DNA of 19,737 nucleotides from an uncultured Prevotella sp. (GCA_938028745.1 CALIZL010000035.1:1-19737); one strand, 5' to 3'; shown: positions 1 to 6,603, numbered from the stretch's first letter. Notes: a model not told the origin generated them from the letters alone. Made by a program: numbers and translations.

Positions 1-55
1 GACTATATGCATTGCATGATAGGCGTCTACGCATTTAACGGAAGAACCATAAAAA

Positions 56-152
56 AAGAGGCCAGTGAGCAAGGTTCGCTTGTTGATGGGTAGGCTGTTG
101 CACCTAAATGCGCAAGCCGTTTATCCATCCAAACCTTGTTAACTGGCCTCTT
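56..152 (-). terminator. Long hairpin with U-tract, downstream of ferredoxin
   Basis: On the minus strand, arms at 152-132 and 76-56 pair over 21 positions with 2-3 mismatches (outer part AAGAGGCCAGT/ACTGGCCTCTT) and run straight into T7. This is the shape of a Rho-independent terminator for the ferredoxin gene, whose stop is 19 bases away. The 55-base loop is unusually large and can fold further (GATGG/CCATC, GGCT/AGCC). It could also be a 3'-UTR-derived small RNA. The structure is seen; its function is inferred. Confidence 0.6.
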
Positions 153-170
153 CGTTAATTTGTTTGTTCC

Positions 171-338
171 TTACGGCAGGCTGATAGCCTCGCTGGGACA
201 AACACTAGCGCATGTGCCACACTCGGTGCAAGCGTCTGCGTCAATCTTATAAATATCGCCCTCAGAGATTGCTTCAACGGGGCATTCGGGCAAACAGGTG
301 CCGCAAGCAATACAATCGTCACTAATAACGTAAGCCAT
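171..338 (-). CDS. 2[4Fe-4S] ferredoxin, 55 aa
   Basis: This 55-residue protein is too short for ordinary ORF cut-offs but unmistakable. It has two CxxCxxCxxxCP clusters: C9, C12, C15, C19 and C37, C40, C43, C47. This is the bacterial (clostridial-type) dicluster ferredoxin, a cytoplasmic low-potential electron carrier used, for example, by pyruvate:ferredoxin oxidoreductase. Its length matches the family. The ATG at 338-336 is followed directly by the usual AYVISDDCIACGTC start. No Shine-Dalgarno is visible, which is normal in Bacteroidetes. It appears to be monocistronic, with the hairpin at 56-152 as terminator and a possible promoter near 514-548. Which enzyme it serves cannot be read from the neighbours. 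Confidence 0.95.
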   Translation of the reverse strand: MAYVISDDCIACGTCLPECPVEAISEGDIYKIDADACTECGTCASVCPSEAISLP

Positions 339-513
339 AATGATGTTCTGTTTAAAATGTTTTTGTATAATATGTTCTTTTCTTGTTGCTCAAAAGTTGC
401 GTTATCTGGTTGCGGAAAGGTACAAGCAAACTTGCTTTTTCTCCCTTTGCCCTAGCAAACGTTTTTCTTGTAGTTGCGCTTTTCGTAGTGCGCGGTACTA
501 ACTTTTGATGATG

Positions 514-548
514 CAAAGTTAGTAAATGTTTTGTTATATACCTACAAA
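514..548 (-). promoter_or_regulatory. Possible ferredoxin promoter
   Basis: On the minus strand, TAACTTTG (521-514) fits the Bacteroidetes -7 box TAnnTTTG, with TTTG at 548-545 as -33. The spacing is 23 rather than the usual 19-21. The -7 box sits in a perfect 8-bp inverted repeat (CTAACTTT 498-505 / AAAGTTAG 515-522), which could be an operator or chance. The implied leader is about 170 bases. Confidence 0.4.
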
Positions 549-710
549 TAGTGAGTGTTTTTTTGCTCGATACCTAAATTTTGTTGATTAAGAACAAGTA
601 GAAGACGGGTTTTAAAGGTGAAAAGGGGAAAGGGTGAAAAGGTGAAAAAATGGCTAACGCCCTTTAAAGTTGTCTAGCGGTTTTTAGATTTCTAGTTCAT
701 TCTAGCTTTC

Positions 711-837
711 GGACAAGTCAGACTGGTCAGACTGGTCAGACTGGTCAGACTGGTCAGACTTGTCTGATTTGTCTGATTTGTCCGACTTGTCTGATTTGTC
801 TGACTGGTCCGAATTGTCCGACTTGTCTGACTTGTCC
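711..837. repeat. 9-bp tandem array in two inverted halves
   Basis: About 13-14 units of 9 bp. The left half is repeats of GGTCAGACT (about 716-760). The right half is repeats of TGTCTGATT/TGTCYGACT (about 761-837), roughly the reverse complement of the left. The outermost arms are a perfect 13-bp inverted repeat: GGACAAGTCAGAC (711-723) and GTCTGACTTGTCC (825-837). As RNA, many inner differences become G-U pairs, so the whole array could form one long hairpin. It lies 3' of porT. Confidence 0.85.
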
Positions 838-850
838 TATCAGCCTAACG

Positions 851-860
851 CCCCCCCCCC
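851..860. repeat. C10 homopolymer tract
   Basis: Ten consecutive C (G on the other strand) lie 25 bases past the porT stop. Such tracts are prone to slippage. This one is outside any gene, so it could only affect transcript ends, or it may be a sequencing-length artefact. Confidence 0.8.
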
Positions 861-885
861 ATACATTTGGCTTACCCCCTTAACA

Positions 886-1632
886 TCATTCAAAATAAAA
901 CGATAGCGCAATCATTTTGCTGGTTGCTTGCGATGTGGAACGGGCGTAAGGCACAAGGTTCTTGTCGCGCAGGCGGTCGGCATGCTTACCGTCTAAGCAG
1001 TCGATAAGACTGAACATAAACTTCAATTCGGGACGAAGCTTGAAGTAAGGCAGGTAGAAATCGCAACCAATGCCCACCTCGGCAAACACATCGTGGCGTT
1101 TAAATCGCAAGATGTCGGTATCGCTTCCGCTGAGGTTGAGCATGGGGTTGATGCCTGCCACAAGGTACGGACGATGGTTGTTGAACCGCGGTGCAGCGAA
1201 AATAAGGTTGAAAGCCGTAGAGATATAGGCCGTTTTCATGTCTTGCCGGTGTACGATGGGCTGGCCGTCGACATCCGTCTGCCCTTGATTTTTAAAAACC
1301 AGATGCCTATTTCCGAAGTACATTGCTGGCACGGCGCGCAGCTGCAAGTGGCGGTTAAGGCGCAATTCGCCCGTTACACCTACCACGAAACCTGGGTCAT
1401 AGCGGTCTTGTTCGGCGGCGATGTTGGTCTCAATAACCTGTCCGCCGTCTAACGTTAGTGTCTGTGGACCAGCGTTAAACAACTCCACATCCTGCATGTG
1501 AACACCCACCACCACGCCAAAATGAAATGGACGCAGGTCGGTGTAGGGCCTGTTCTCCACGCGCCGCTGCTGTGCCATCGTAGCGATGGGCAACAAACAC
1601 ATATATATAATAAGGTATATAAGTTGCTTCAT
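886..1632 (-). CDS. porT: PorT-family outer-membrane barrel (type IX secretion)
   Basis: A 248-residue protein with a signal peptide (residues 1-20, cut after TMAQ) followed by the RPYTDLRPFHFGVVVGVHMQ segment typical of PorT/SprT. Alternating beta strands end in an aromatic C-terminus (ALSFYFE), as in an eight-stranded outer-membrane barrel. In Porphyromonas gingivalis, PorT (about 240 aa) is needed to export gingipains through the type IX system and sits in the outer membrane. The length matches. The ATG at 1632 is chosen because it begins the signal peptide. The gene lies 69 bases after the metallophosphatase on the same strand and is probably co-transcribed. It fits with the exported LRR protein at 8983-10578, which ends in a type-IX-like tail. 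The family call is by memory of the motif; another PorT-like barrel is possible. Confidence 0.75.
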   Translation of the reverse strand: MKQLIYLIIYMCLLPIATMAQQRRVENRPYTDLRPFHFGVVVGVHMQDVELFNAGPQTLTLDGGQVIETNIAAEQDRYDPGFVVGVTGELRLNRHLQLRAVPAMYFGNRHLVFKNQGQTDVDGQPIVHRQDMKTAYISTAFNLIFAAPRFNNHRPYLVAGINPMLNLSGSDTDILRFKRHDVFAEVGIGCDFYLPYFKLRPELKFMFSLIDCLDGKHADRLRDKNLVPYARSTSQATSKMIALSFYFE

Positions 1633-1701
1633 ACGTTATATGTAAACGCAAAAGGTGGGTGGTTATTGTGTGGATTTTTTGCTTTGCTCCCTGCTCAGCG
1701 C

Positions 1702-2538
1702 TTACTTCTTTCCCACCGTCAGCACGATTTTACCCACATATACGGCGTTTTTACCATTCTGGTCAACGGGTACGGGCTTGCCGTCGAGGTCGTTGGCATA
1801 GCGTAATTTCTCGAAGAACGTGTGCGAATGGCCACCCAAAACCAAGTCGATATGGCGCGAACCTGCTATCATCTTCTGGTCGTCGTCGCCCCCAATGCCC
1901 CAACCTAGGTGCGAAATGCAAATCACCACGTCGCATTTCATCTTCTTTTTTAGCATCGTAGCCACCTTCAATGCCGTGGCGGCAGGGTCTAGGTACTTCA
2001 CCGTTTTGTACATCTTAGTGAGCACAAGCCCCTCTAACTTGGGGTCTATACCGAACACGCCAATCTTTAAACCATTGCGATGGATGATGGTATATGGTTT
2101 AACTACGCCTTCAAGAGGCGTGCCCGTGAAGTCGTAGTTGGCGCAAAGGATAGGGAATTTTGCCTTTTTGAAGATGCGAGCCATGTTTTCCATGCCGAAG
2201 TCGAACTCGTGATTGCCCACCGTACTGGCATCGCAGCCCATGCGGTTCATCAGTTCTATCTCCACGTCGCCCTTGAACATGGAGTAGTAGGGCGACCCTT
2301 GCGAAAAGTCGCCGCTATCGAAATACAGCAAGTCGGGATGCTTTTGTCGTTCTTGCCTTATCATTTCCACGCGCCTAAGAAAACCGCCGCGCCCGGCGAT
2401 GGCCGTGTCGGCCAGGTGTTCGCTCAAAGGCATGATGCAGCTGTGCGTGTCGTTGGTATGTAGTATAACCAGCTGTTTCTGTGCTTGTGCTGTAAGCAAG
2501 GCCATGCAAGCCACGGCCATTAACAGGTATTTCTTCAT
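1702..2538 (-). CDS. Periplasmic metallophosphatase (5'-nucleotidase N-domain)
   Basis: 278 residues. The signal peptide is residues 1-20 (TAQAQ|KQLV). The calcineurin-like two-metal site is complete: HTNDTH (27-32), FDSGD (73-77), GNHEFD (108-113), SHLGWG (209-214) and GGHSHT (235-240). This is the catalytic half of UshA-type 5'-nucleotidases, which strip phosphate from extracellular nucleotides. The C-terminal substrate-binding domain is absent here. It is supplied by the neighbouring gene at 3017-3781, upstream in transcription, so the two probably work together in the periplasm. A split arrangement of this kind also occurs in other Bacteroidales. No promoter was recognised directly upstream; the 478-base gap to its partner is occupied largely by a palindrome array. 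porT follows after 69 bases. Confidence 0.9.
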   Translation of the reverse strand: MKKYLLMAVACMALLTAQAQKQLVILHTNDTHSCIMPLSEHLADTAIAGRGGFLRRVEMIRQERQKHPDLLYFDSGDFSQGSPYYSMFKGDVEIELMNRMGCDASTVGNHEFDFGMENMARIFKKAKFPILCANYDFTGTPLEGVVKPYTIIHRNGLKIGVFGIDPKLEGLVLTKMYKTVKYLDPAATALKVATMLKKKMKCDVVICISHLGWGIGGDDDQKMIAGSRHIDLVLGGHSHTFFEKLRYANDLDGKPVPVDQNGKNAVYVGKIVLTVGKK

Positions 2539-3016
2539 CTTTTGTGTCGTTTATTTTGAGGTTGTGGGGTTGTTGATGTTATGGGTTAATGGGTCTGCCA
2601 TTTGGCAAATTGCAGAAATGATGCAGAAAAGAATAGAAGATAGAAAGCCGTTTGCCGATAAGCTTTGTCGGTAATGTGCCAGTACAATGCCGTTTGTAGT
2701 GGGGCTACAAGCATCTTGTAGTCATGCTACAAACGTCTTGTAGTGCTCGTACAAGGCCCTTGTAGTGCCAGTACAAGCCCCTTTGTAGCGTAAGCACAAG
2801 CCGCTTTTGTCGTTCCATGTGGCGCGTACTGCGGCTATTCGGGGCTTAAAGGCTGTTGCTTACAATGCCTAATCGTTCTGTTATCGCTGCTTCACCAGCA
2901 TGCTAGTCAAGGCATTTGCCTGTTCGGGCAGAGCCTTGTTGCGTTGCGAAATGTTCGCCCAAATGGAGGTTGCATGCCGTAAAACTCATGGGCTAAGCAC
3001 CTTTCGCACGTGCAAA
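2539..3016. other. 478-base gap between the two nucleotidase genes
   Basis: No gene is supported. It contains the 22-bp-period palindrome array (2671-2800) and a nested hairpin at 2908-2938 (CAAGGC/GCCTTG with inner TGCC/GGCA), which may mark the 3' end of the 3017-3781 transcript although it lacks a clear U-run. Long gaps are unusual between genes encoding domains of one enzyme, so insertion of the array is plausible. Confidence 0.6.
2671..2800. repeat. Array of 19-bp palindromes, 22-bp period
   Basis: Five clear units of the form YTTGTAG-N5-STACAAR start at 2693, 2715, 2737, 2759 and 2782, with a degenerate unit at 2671. Each is an imperfect 19-bp palindrome (TTGTAG...CTACAA) and spacers are 3-4 bp, so units repeat every 22-23 bp, about two helical turns. 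The spacers are far too short for CRISPR. It could be a multi-site protein-binding array or a chain of small RNA hairpins. The function is unknown. Confidence 0.85.
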
Positions 3017-3781
3017 CTATTCAATTATAATTCTTCCCTCGCGTTTTCCGCACACGGCTTTGCCCGCTTTCATTTGCTCGCGAAAGTAATCCATCAACAC
3101 ATAACGCACGTTGCTTTCCTCCGTTTGGGGCGTAACAAGCTGCGTTCCTTCCTTAAAGGCAGGCATGCCATCGTTTCCTTGCACCACATAATCGTTTGTG
3201 GCCACGCGATATTGCGCCTTTGGGTCGATGGGTTTGCCGTCGATGGTGGCGCGTTTCAGTTGTCTGTTCTTGTCGATAACCAACCTCACGCTGCTGCTTA
3301 CGCCTTCTCCGCCGCGTTTAGCAATCTGTTCGAACAGGCGTTGCACTTGTTCGCCGGTAAGCGTAATGAAACACACCTTGTTGTCGAAAGGAGCCACATT
3401 GATAATGTCGCCGCGCGTAACGTCGCCCTCACCAATAGCCGCGCGCATGCCGCCAATGTTGTACACGGCAAATTGCGGCTGTTCGCCACAACGTTGTCCG
3501 GCCCACACCAAGATGTCGGTCATGAGGTTAGACAAGGTGCTTTCGGGCCTCCCGGCCGACATGTTGCAGCCGGCACGACCCACAACGGGCGCTACAAGAC
3601 TGTCTACTCGTTGCTTGTAAGGTGCGATGAAGGCCTGCAAATCGGCATCATTGGCGGCATCGTAGCGTTTGTCTATCAGCACCCTGCTACGTTCTATGCC
3701 CGTAACCGCATAGCGCGCGCCACATCCGCACAGCGTAACGGCCGTTATTAGAATCGAAAGAAAAACGTTTCTGCTGTTCAT
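3017..3781 (-). CDS. 5'-nucleotidase C-terminal-domain lipoprotein
   Basis: 254 residues. The N-terminus is a lipoprotein signal ending in the lipobox LCGC, with C20 as lipidated residue, so it is anchored in an envelope membrane. The rest is the 5_nucleotid_C fold: ESTLSNLMTD (80-89), NIGGMR (108-113, like NGGGIR in UshA), GDVTRGDIINVAPF (119-132) and, near the end, GNDGMPAF. In the fused enzymes this domain binds the nucleoside. It has no metal site, so it should be inactive alone and probably partners the metallophosphatase at 1702-2538. The start at 3781 is supported by the signal sequence. A -7 promoter box lies at 3908-3901. Confidence 0.9.
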   Translation of the reverse strand: MNSRNVFLSILITAVTLCGCGARYAVTGIERSRVLIDKRYDAANDADLQAFIAPYKQRVDSLVAPVVGRAGCNMSAGRPESTLSNLMTDILVWAGQRCGEQPQFAVYNIGGMRAAIGEGDVTRGDIINVAPFDNKVCFITLTGEQVQRLFEQIAKRGGEGVSSSVRLVIDKNRQLKRATIDGKPIDPKAQYRVATNDYVVQGNDGMPAFKEGTQLVTPQTEESNVRYVLMDYFREQMKAGKAVCGKREGRIIIE

Positions 3782-4111
3782 TTCTTAGTATAATAATAGG
3801 TGATAATGATGTTAAAACCGTTGTTTGAAAAGCGTTCTTGCCCATATCGGCTCGTTTAAGGCTGTTGCCAGAGCCGCACAAAAAGGCATAAACCGTATCG
3901 CAAAGGTACGCATTTTTTGGCAAGTGCGTGGTTGTGTGTCGCCATTTTCTTATGCCTTGGTACGAAATGTGTTTGAGTAAAGGTGTACGTGTAATGATGG
4001 ATGAAGGTTAACAAGCGCAGAATAATGCGCAAGAATGATAGGCCGACAGGCTAATGCCACCACTGAAAAAAGTGGCCAACCCCTCGCTCGCAACATGGTT
4101 TAAGGCTTTTG
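3782..4111. other. 330-base gap, gene-free
   Basis: No gene is seen. It holds a probable -7 box (3901-3908, minus) for the lipoprotein gene and small hairpins at 4015-4030 (GCGCA/TGCGC) and about 4055-4075 (CCACT/AGTGG), which may end the START-like transcript coming from the right. Confidence 0.5.
3901..3908 (-). promoter_or_regulatory. -7 box upstream of the nucleotidase lipoprotein gene
   Basis: TACCTTTG on the minus strand matches TAnnTTTG exactly. No good TTTG is found 19-21 bases further upstream. The implied leader is about 110 bases. Confidence 0.45.
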
Positions 4112-4510
4112 TTAGATGCCGCAGGTGTTGCGCAGCCTTGCCAAGTTGTCTGTCCAAATGGAGTGGAGGCTGTCCATTTCGTCGTCCCAAGCAAAGTCGG
4201 TGATGGTCAGCATGTAGTCGTTTGTGATGTGACTCTTGTCCATTCGCAGTTCAAAAAAGTTGTCAGGTCCATCTTCGTCGTCCCAAGTTACCTTGATGTA
4301 TTGGTTCTTAACCTTCTCGACGATGGTGGCCGTTCGCACTTCGTGGTGGCTCCATAGTTCTCCCCACACGAAGGTTAGTTGCTCTCCTTCTTGCGTTACG
4401 CTGTCTGCCATCCAACGGGCCAGCCCAGAATCGGTGCTGATAAGATCCCAGATGATTCCAGTCAAGTTAGATGTGAGCTCGTGCTCGATACGCAGTCTTT
4501 GCTTGTCCAT
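4112..4510 (-). CDS. START-like (SRPBCC-fold) domain protein
   Basis: 132 residues with no signal peptide, so cytoplasmic. The pattern of acidic beta strands and the segments GELWSHHEVRTATIVE, YIKVTWDDEDGPDNFFELRM and YMLTITDFAWDDEMDSL look like the single-domain START-like proteins common in Bacteroidetes (AHSA1/SRPBCC helix-grip fold, which binds hydrophobic ligands). No ligand or partner is known to me. It stands alone between a 330-base gap and the tRNA, with a fair promoter match at 4637-4670. Family assignment is from memory of the sequence pattern. Confidence 0.7.
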   Translation of the reverse strand: MDKQRLRIEHELTSNLTGIIWDLISTDSGLARWMADSVTQEGEQLTFVWGELWSHHEVRTATIVEKVKNQYIKVTWDDEDGPDNFFELRMDKSHITNDYMLTITDFAWDDEMDSLHSIWTDNLARLRNTCGI

Positions 4511-4636
4511 AACAATACAGATAGTGGTTTGCTATTAAATATATAATGTATGCTTGCCCTCCTTTTGCCCCTTGGCTTACGTTGGAGAGGTGGCACGGAT
4601 GTCTCGCCGGCACCCTGCTTTATTTCATATCGTGTA

Positions 4637-4670
4637 CAAAAATACCACTTTTTTATATCATTCACTCGAA
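4637..4670 (-). promoter_or_regulatory. Possible promoter of the START-like gene
   Basis: Minus strand: TATTTTTG (4644-4637) matches the TAnnTTTG box, with TTCG (4670-4667) as a 3-of-4 -33 element at spacing 22. The implied leader is about 120 bases. Confidence 0.4.
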
Positions 4671-4685
4671 AAAACACATTTTTTT

Positions 4686-4717
4686 TTTGCTCGTTTCGTA
4701 TTTTTATCTTACCTTTG
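4686..4717 (+). promoter_or_regulatory. Promoter of tRNA-CAU
   Basis: TTTG (4686-4689), exactly 20 bases, then TACCTTTG (4710-4717): a perfect Bacteroidetes housekeeping promoter. Initiation would be near 4725, just before the tRNA. Confidence 0.85.
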
Positions 4718-4739
4718 CACCCGCAAACAAGCAAACGAT

Positions 4740-4813
4740 GGCGGGATAGCTCAGCTGGTTAGAGCGCATGATTCATAATCATGAGGTCCCCAGTTCAATC
4801 CTGGGTCCCGCTA
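4740..4813 (+). tRNA. tRNA with CAU anticodon (elongator Met or Ile2)
   Basis: The acceptor stem is 4740-4746 with 4806-4812 (includes one G-U), T8 is at 4747, and the D-stem is GCTC/GAGC. The anticodon stem is CATGA/TCATG with loop TTCATAA, giving anticodon CAT. The T-arm contains GTTCAATC and the discriminator is A4813. CCA is not encoded. The anticodon stem lacks the three G-C pairs of initiator tRNA, so it is either elongator tRNA-Met or the lysidine-modified tRNA-Ile2. It has its own promoter and terminator. Confidence 0.92.
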
Positions 4814-4819
4814 CAAAGC

Positions 4820-4861
4820 AGTCAGGCAAACGGCTAATGTCGCTTGCCTGACTTGTTTTTT
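4820..4861 (+). terminator. Terminator after tRNA
   Basis: AGTCAGGCAAACG (4820-4832) pairs with CGCTTGCCTGACT (4841-4853) with one mismatch, followed by TGTTTTTT. A standard intrinsic terminator. Confidence 0.9.
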
Positions 4862-4905
4862 CGGGCTATGTCCGTATCGTGTAGGTTCACTTTTCGCGCC
4901 ATTAA

Positions 4906-4937
4906 TTTGGCTAAGAACAAGAAAAGCAGTACCTTTG
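4906..4937 (+). promoter_or_regulatory. Promoter of rplS
   Basis: TTTG (4906-4909), 20 bases, TACCTTTG (4930-4937). The same -7 sequence and spacing as the tRNA promoter. It gives an approximately 80-base leader before rplS. Confidence 0.85.
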
Positions 4938-5023
4938 CACCGCTTTTCGGCGTAATCGCTGGCAGGAGAAGAGTTACCTAGCTATGTTACGTTGGGCGAT
5001 AAACAATTTAAATATCAAGCAAA

Positions 5024-5392
5024 ATGGATTTGATTAAAGTTGCTGAAGAAGCATTTGCAACCGGCAAAAAGTTCCCCGAATTTAAGTCGGGAGACACGAT
5101 TACTGTCGCTTACAAAATTATCGAGGGTACGAAAGAGCGTATCCAGCTTTACCGCGGTGTTGTTATCCGCATCTCTGGCCACGGAGACAAGAAACGTTTC
5201 ACTGTTCGTAAGATGTCTGGAACGGTGGGTGTTGAGCGTATCTTCCCCATCGAGTCGCCTAACATCGACAGCATCGAGGTGAACAAGCGTGGTAAGGTTC
5301 GTCGCGCAAAACTCTACTATCTCCGCGCACTTACGGGCAAGAAGGCTCGTATCAAGGAGAAGAGAAGCGGCGCAGTTGCTCCTCAAAAATAA
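5024..5392 (+). CDS. rplS: 50S ribosomal protein L19
   Basis: 122 residues, the usual L19 length. Clear family blocks are KFPEFKSGDTITVAYKI (16-32), RIQLYRGVVI (39-48), FTVRKMSGTVGVERIFP and the basic tail RRAKLYYLRALTGKKARIKE. L19 sits at the 30S-50S interface. It is monocistronic here, with its own promoter (4906-4937) and terminator (5412-5450). In many bacteria it lies with rpsP, rimM and trmD; that operon is absent here, which is common in Bacteroidetes. There is no visible Shine-Dalgarno before the ATG at 5024. Confidence 0.98.
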   Translation: MDLIKVAEEAFATGKKFPEFKSGDTITVAYKIIEGTKERIQLYRGVVIRISGHGDKKRFTVRKMSGTVGVERIFPIESPNIDSIEVNKRGKVRRAKLYYLRALTGKKARIKEKRSGAVAPQK

Positions 5393-5411
5393 GCAATCAA
5401 CAAGTTATGGC

Positions 5412-5450
5412 AAAGGCCCGGCATGCAAATGTCGGGCCTTTGATTTTTTT
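5412..5450 (+). terminator. Terminator after rplS
   Basis: AAAGGCCCGGCA pairs with TGTCGGGCCTTT (one mismatch near the loop), then GATTTTTTT. A strong intrinsic terminator. Confidence 0.92.
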
Positions 5451-5546
5451 ATGTGGGGCTGTAAACGCAGCCAATAATGTTTTCGTAGGATTGAAAGGGT
5501 AAGAGGAAAGTGCTTTTCGGTTTACGTTATTTCATAAGGAGAGTTG

Positions 5547-5852
5547 TCAAAACAGATCAGCATGCGTGCCCGTACGTACGAGGTTTAGTATGTGCAGTTC
5601 CTTTGTTGCAGTGTCTTTCGCGGTTGTGACGATGTCTTCTTTGCTATATATCAACAGCCAATCGGGGTGTATATGGCATTCACGCAGTCCTGAAAACTCG
5701 CCTGTAAGTGCGTGGTCTCTCTTTTCTGGGGGCAGTGGTTGGTCTTCGGCTAACAGGCGGATTACTTCATTAAGGTCGTTTTCTTGCATTTGGCGTTTGC
5801 GCGCACGTTTCAAATCGCGCTTGTATTGCCCTGTATAGACGATTTCACGCAT
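5547..5852 (-). CDS. YafQ-family mRNA-cleaving toxin
   Basis: 101 residues, RelE/ParE superfamily, YafQ branch. The signature RECHIHPDWLLIY (58-69) and the C-terminal RTGTHADLF match E. coli YafQ. The YafQ catalytic residues are all present: H47, H60, D64, W65, H97 and F101 (E. coli H50, H63, D67, W68, H87, F91). The strand region around 71-88 is about ten residues longer than in E. coli. YafQ cuts mRNA on the ribosome. Its start overlaps the antitoxin stop (TAATG), typical of translational coupling in toxin-antitoxin operons. It looks intact. Confidence 0.92.
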   Translation of the reverse strand: MREIVYTGQYKRDLKRARKRQMQENDLNEVIRLLAEDQPLPPEKRDHALTGEFSGLRECHIHPDWLLIYSKEDIVTTAKDTATKELHILNLVRTGTHADLF

Positions 5853-6052
5853 TATTTAACGCTTTCCAAATAGTCGTCAAAAGTCTGGCAACGAGTTACT
5901 TTTCCCTCGCGCAACTCATTAAGTGCACGGCGTGTAGCCTCTTTTCCATTGTCTGTCTGCGGTGTGGGTATCAGCCCCTTTCCACGTAGGTAGTCCACGA
6001 TGCTGCGCCCTTCTTTTGTACGTTCATTGATGTTTATGGTGTAGGTTGCCAT
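5852..6052 (-). CDS. Antitoxin partner of the YafQ-type toxin
   Basis: 66 residues from the ATG at 6052, which has a strong Shine-Dalgarno (AGGAGG) spaced 7 bases upstream. A longer reading from 6097 is possible but has no such site. The N-terminus (ATYTININERTKEGRSIVDYL) has the short strand plus helix expected of a ribbon-helix-helix-like DNA-binding segment. The C-terminus (QTFDDYLESVK) would be the toxin-binding tail. It is not an obvious DinJ relative, so I name it by context. It should neutralise the toxin and repress the shared promoter at 6087-6118. Confidence 0.85.
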   Translation of the reverse strand: MATYTININERTKEGRSIVDYLRGKGLIPTPQTDNGKEATRRALNELREGKVTRCQTFDDYLESVK

Positions 6053-6086
6053 AATCTGTCCTCCTATTTTTATATAGTTACGATGC

Positions 6087-6118
6087 AAATATACCACTTT
6101 TCAGCGGCAATTCCAAAT
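6087..6118 (-). promoter_or_regulatory. Promoter of the toxin-antitoxin operon
   Basis: Minus strand: TTTG (6118-6115), 20 bases, TATATTTG (6094-6087). A perfect match. The leader to the antitoxin start is about 28 bases. Confidence 0.85.
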
Positions 6119-6212
6119 CTTCATTATCCGATTTTGTTTTTCCTTGTGTATGGTGGCGTGCCAGATTGAATGGCGTTTAACGTGGGTTGTAGTGGATTTG
6201 CTTACCGCTTAA

Positions 6213-6244
6213 TTTGTTCGTAACATCTATTTTGCGTATATTTG
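6213..6244 (+). promoter_or_regulatory. Promoter of the 110-residue orphan gene
   Basis: TTTG (6213-6216), 20 bases, TATATTTG (6237-6244). A perfect match, giving a leader of about 20 bases to the ATG at 6271. It diverges from the toxin-antitoxin promoter. Confidence 0.85.
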
Positions 6245-6270
6245 CAAGTGGGTAAACATCGTTGTGTAGT

Positions 6271-6603
6271 ATGCAAAAAGCAGAGATAAAGCAGCAATTA
6301 TTGAAGAAACTGAAACAAGAACATTGCTTTTGGTCTTACGATTCCAGTTCTATCAACAACATCACGGACGAGTTCTTGATAGAATTGGTGATGCTGCACC
6401 TTGACCTTAAAGATATTAACAAGCTGTTTTTGATTTACCCATACAAGCAGATTAAGGCCTGTTGGGTTAGAAATCTCATCCCGCAAGGCAGCTATCTCTA
6501 CACGCTCAACAAGTTTTTAGCTTTCTATTATTTCAATGCCAAGAGGCCTGGCGCATACGTAAAGGCTATGGCGACAAGGCAACTAAACAAGTTAGAGGGG
6601 TAA
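6271..6603 (+). CDS. Small conserved-looking protein, possible AbiE-type antitoxin relative
   Basis: 110 residues from ATG 6271; a TTG at 6262 would add three residues but is less likely. The protein is helical and basic with no signal peptide. The segments HCFWSYDSSSINNITDEFLIE and IPQGSYLYTLNKFLAFYYFNAKRPGAYVKAMATRQL resemble, from memory, small Bacteroidetes proteins found next to AbiEii-type nucleotidyltransferase toxins. No such toxin gene follows here; the next gene is convergent. So either the partner was lost or the resemblance is not functional. The gene has a perfect promoter and looks intact. Function is not known. Confidence 0.6.
   Translation: MQKAEIKQQLLKKLKQEHCFWSYDSSSINNITDEFLIELVMLHLDLKDINKLFLIYPYKQIKACWVRNLIPQGSYLYTLNKFLAFYYFNAKRPGAYVKAMATRQLNKLEG

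Larger units (their letters stand above)
339..885. other. 547-base gene-free stretch upstream of ferredoxin
   Basis: No coding region is supported here. The stretch holds the possible ferredoxin promoter (514-548), a purine-rich run with repeated GGTGAAAA near 615-650, the 9-bp repeat array (711-837) and the C10 tract (851-860). The part from about 600 to 885 is repetitive and lies between the 3' end of porT and the 5' side of ferredoxin. Confidence 0.7.

Noticed and set aside
1..90. Open frame from the window edge, 29 codons ending at 90
   Set aside because: It runs into the loop of the ferredoxin terminator hairpin, has no recognisable motif and is too short to support.
2671..2800. CRISPR array
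   Set aside because: Spacers are 3-4 bases and units are themselves palindromes; no cas genes are nearby.
2900..3751. 283-codon plus-strand frame
   Set aside because: It lies antisense to the well-supported nucleotidase lipoprotein gene and its translation has no domain-like pattern; a shadow frame.
4740..4813. Initiator tRNA-fMet
   Set aside because: The anticodon stem CATGA/TCATG lacks the three consecutive G-C pairs of initiators.
6053..6097. Upstream start for the antitoxin
   Set aside because: The ATG at 6052 has AGGAGG at correct spacing; the upstream extension overlaps the promoter box at 6087-6094.
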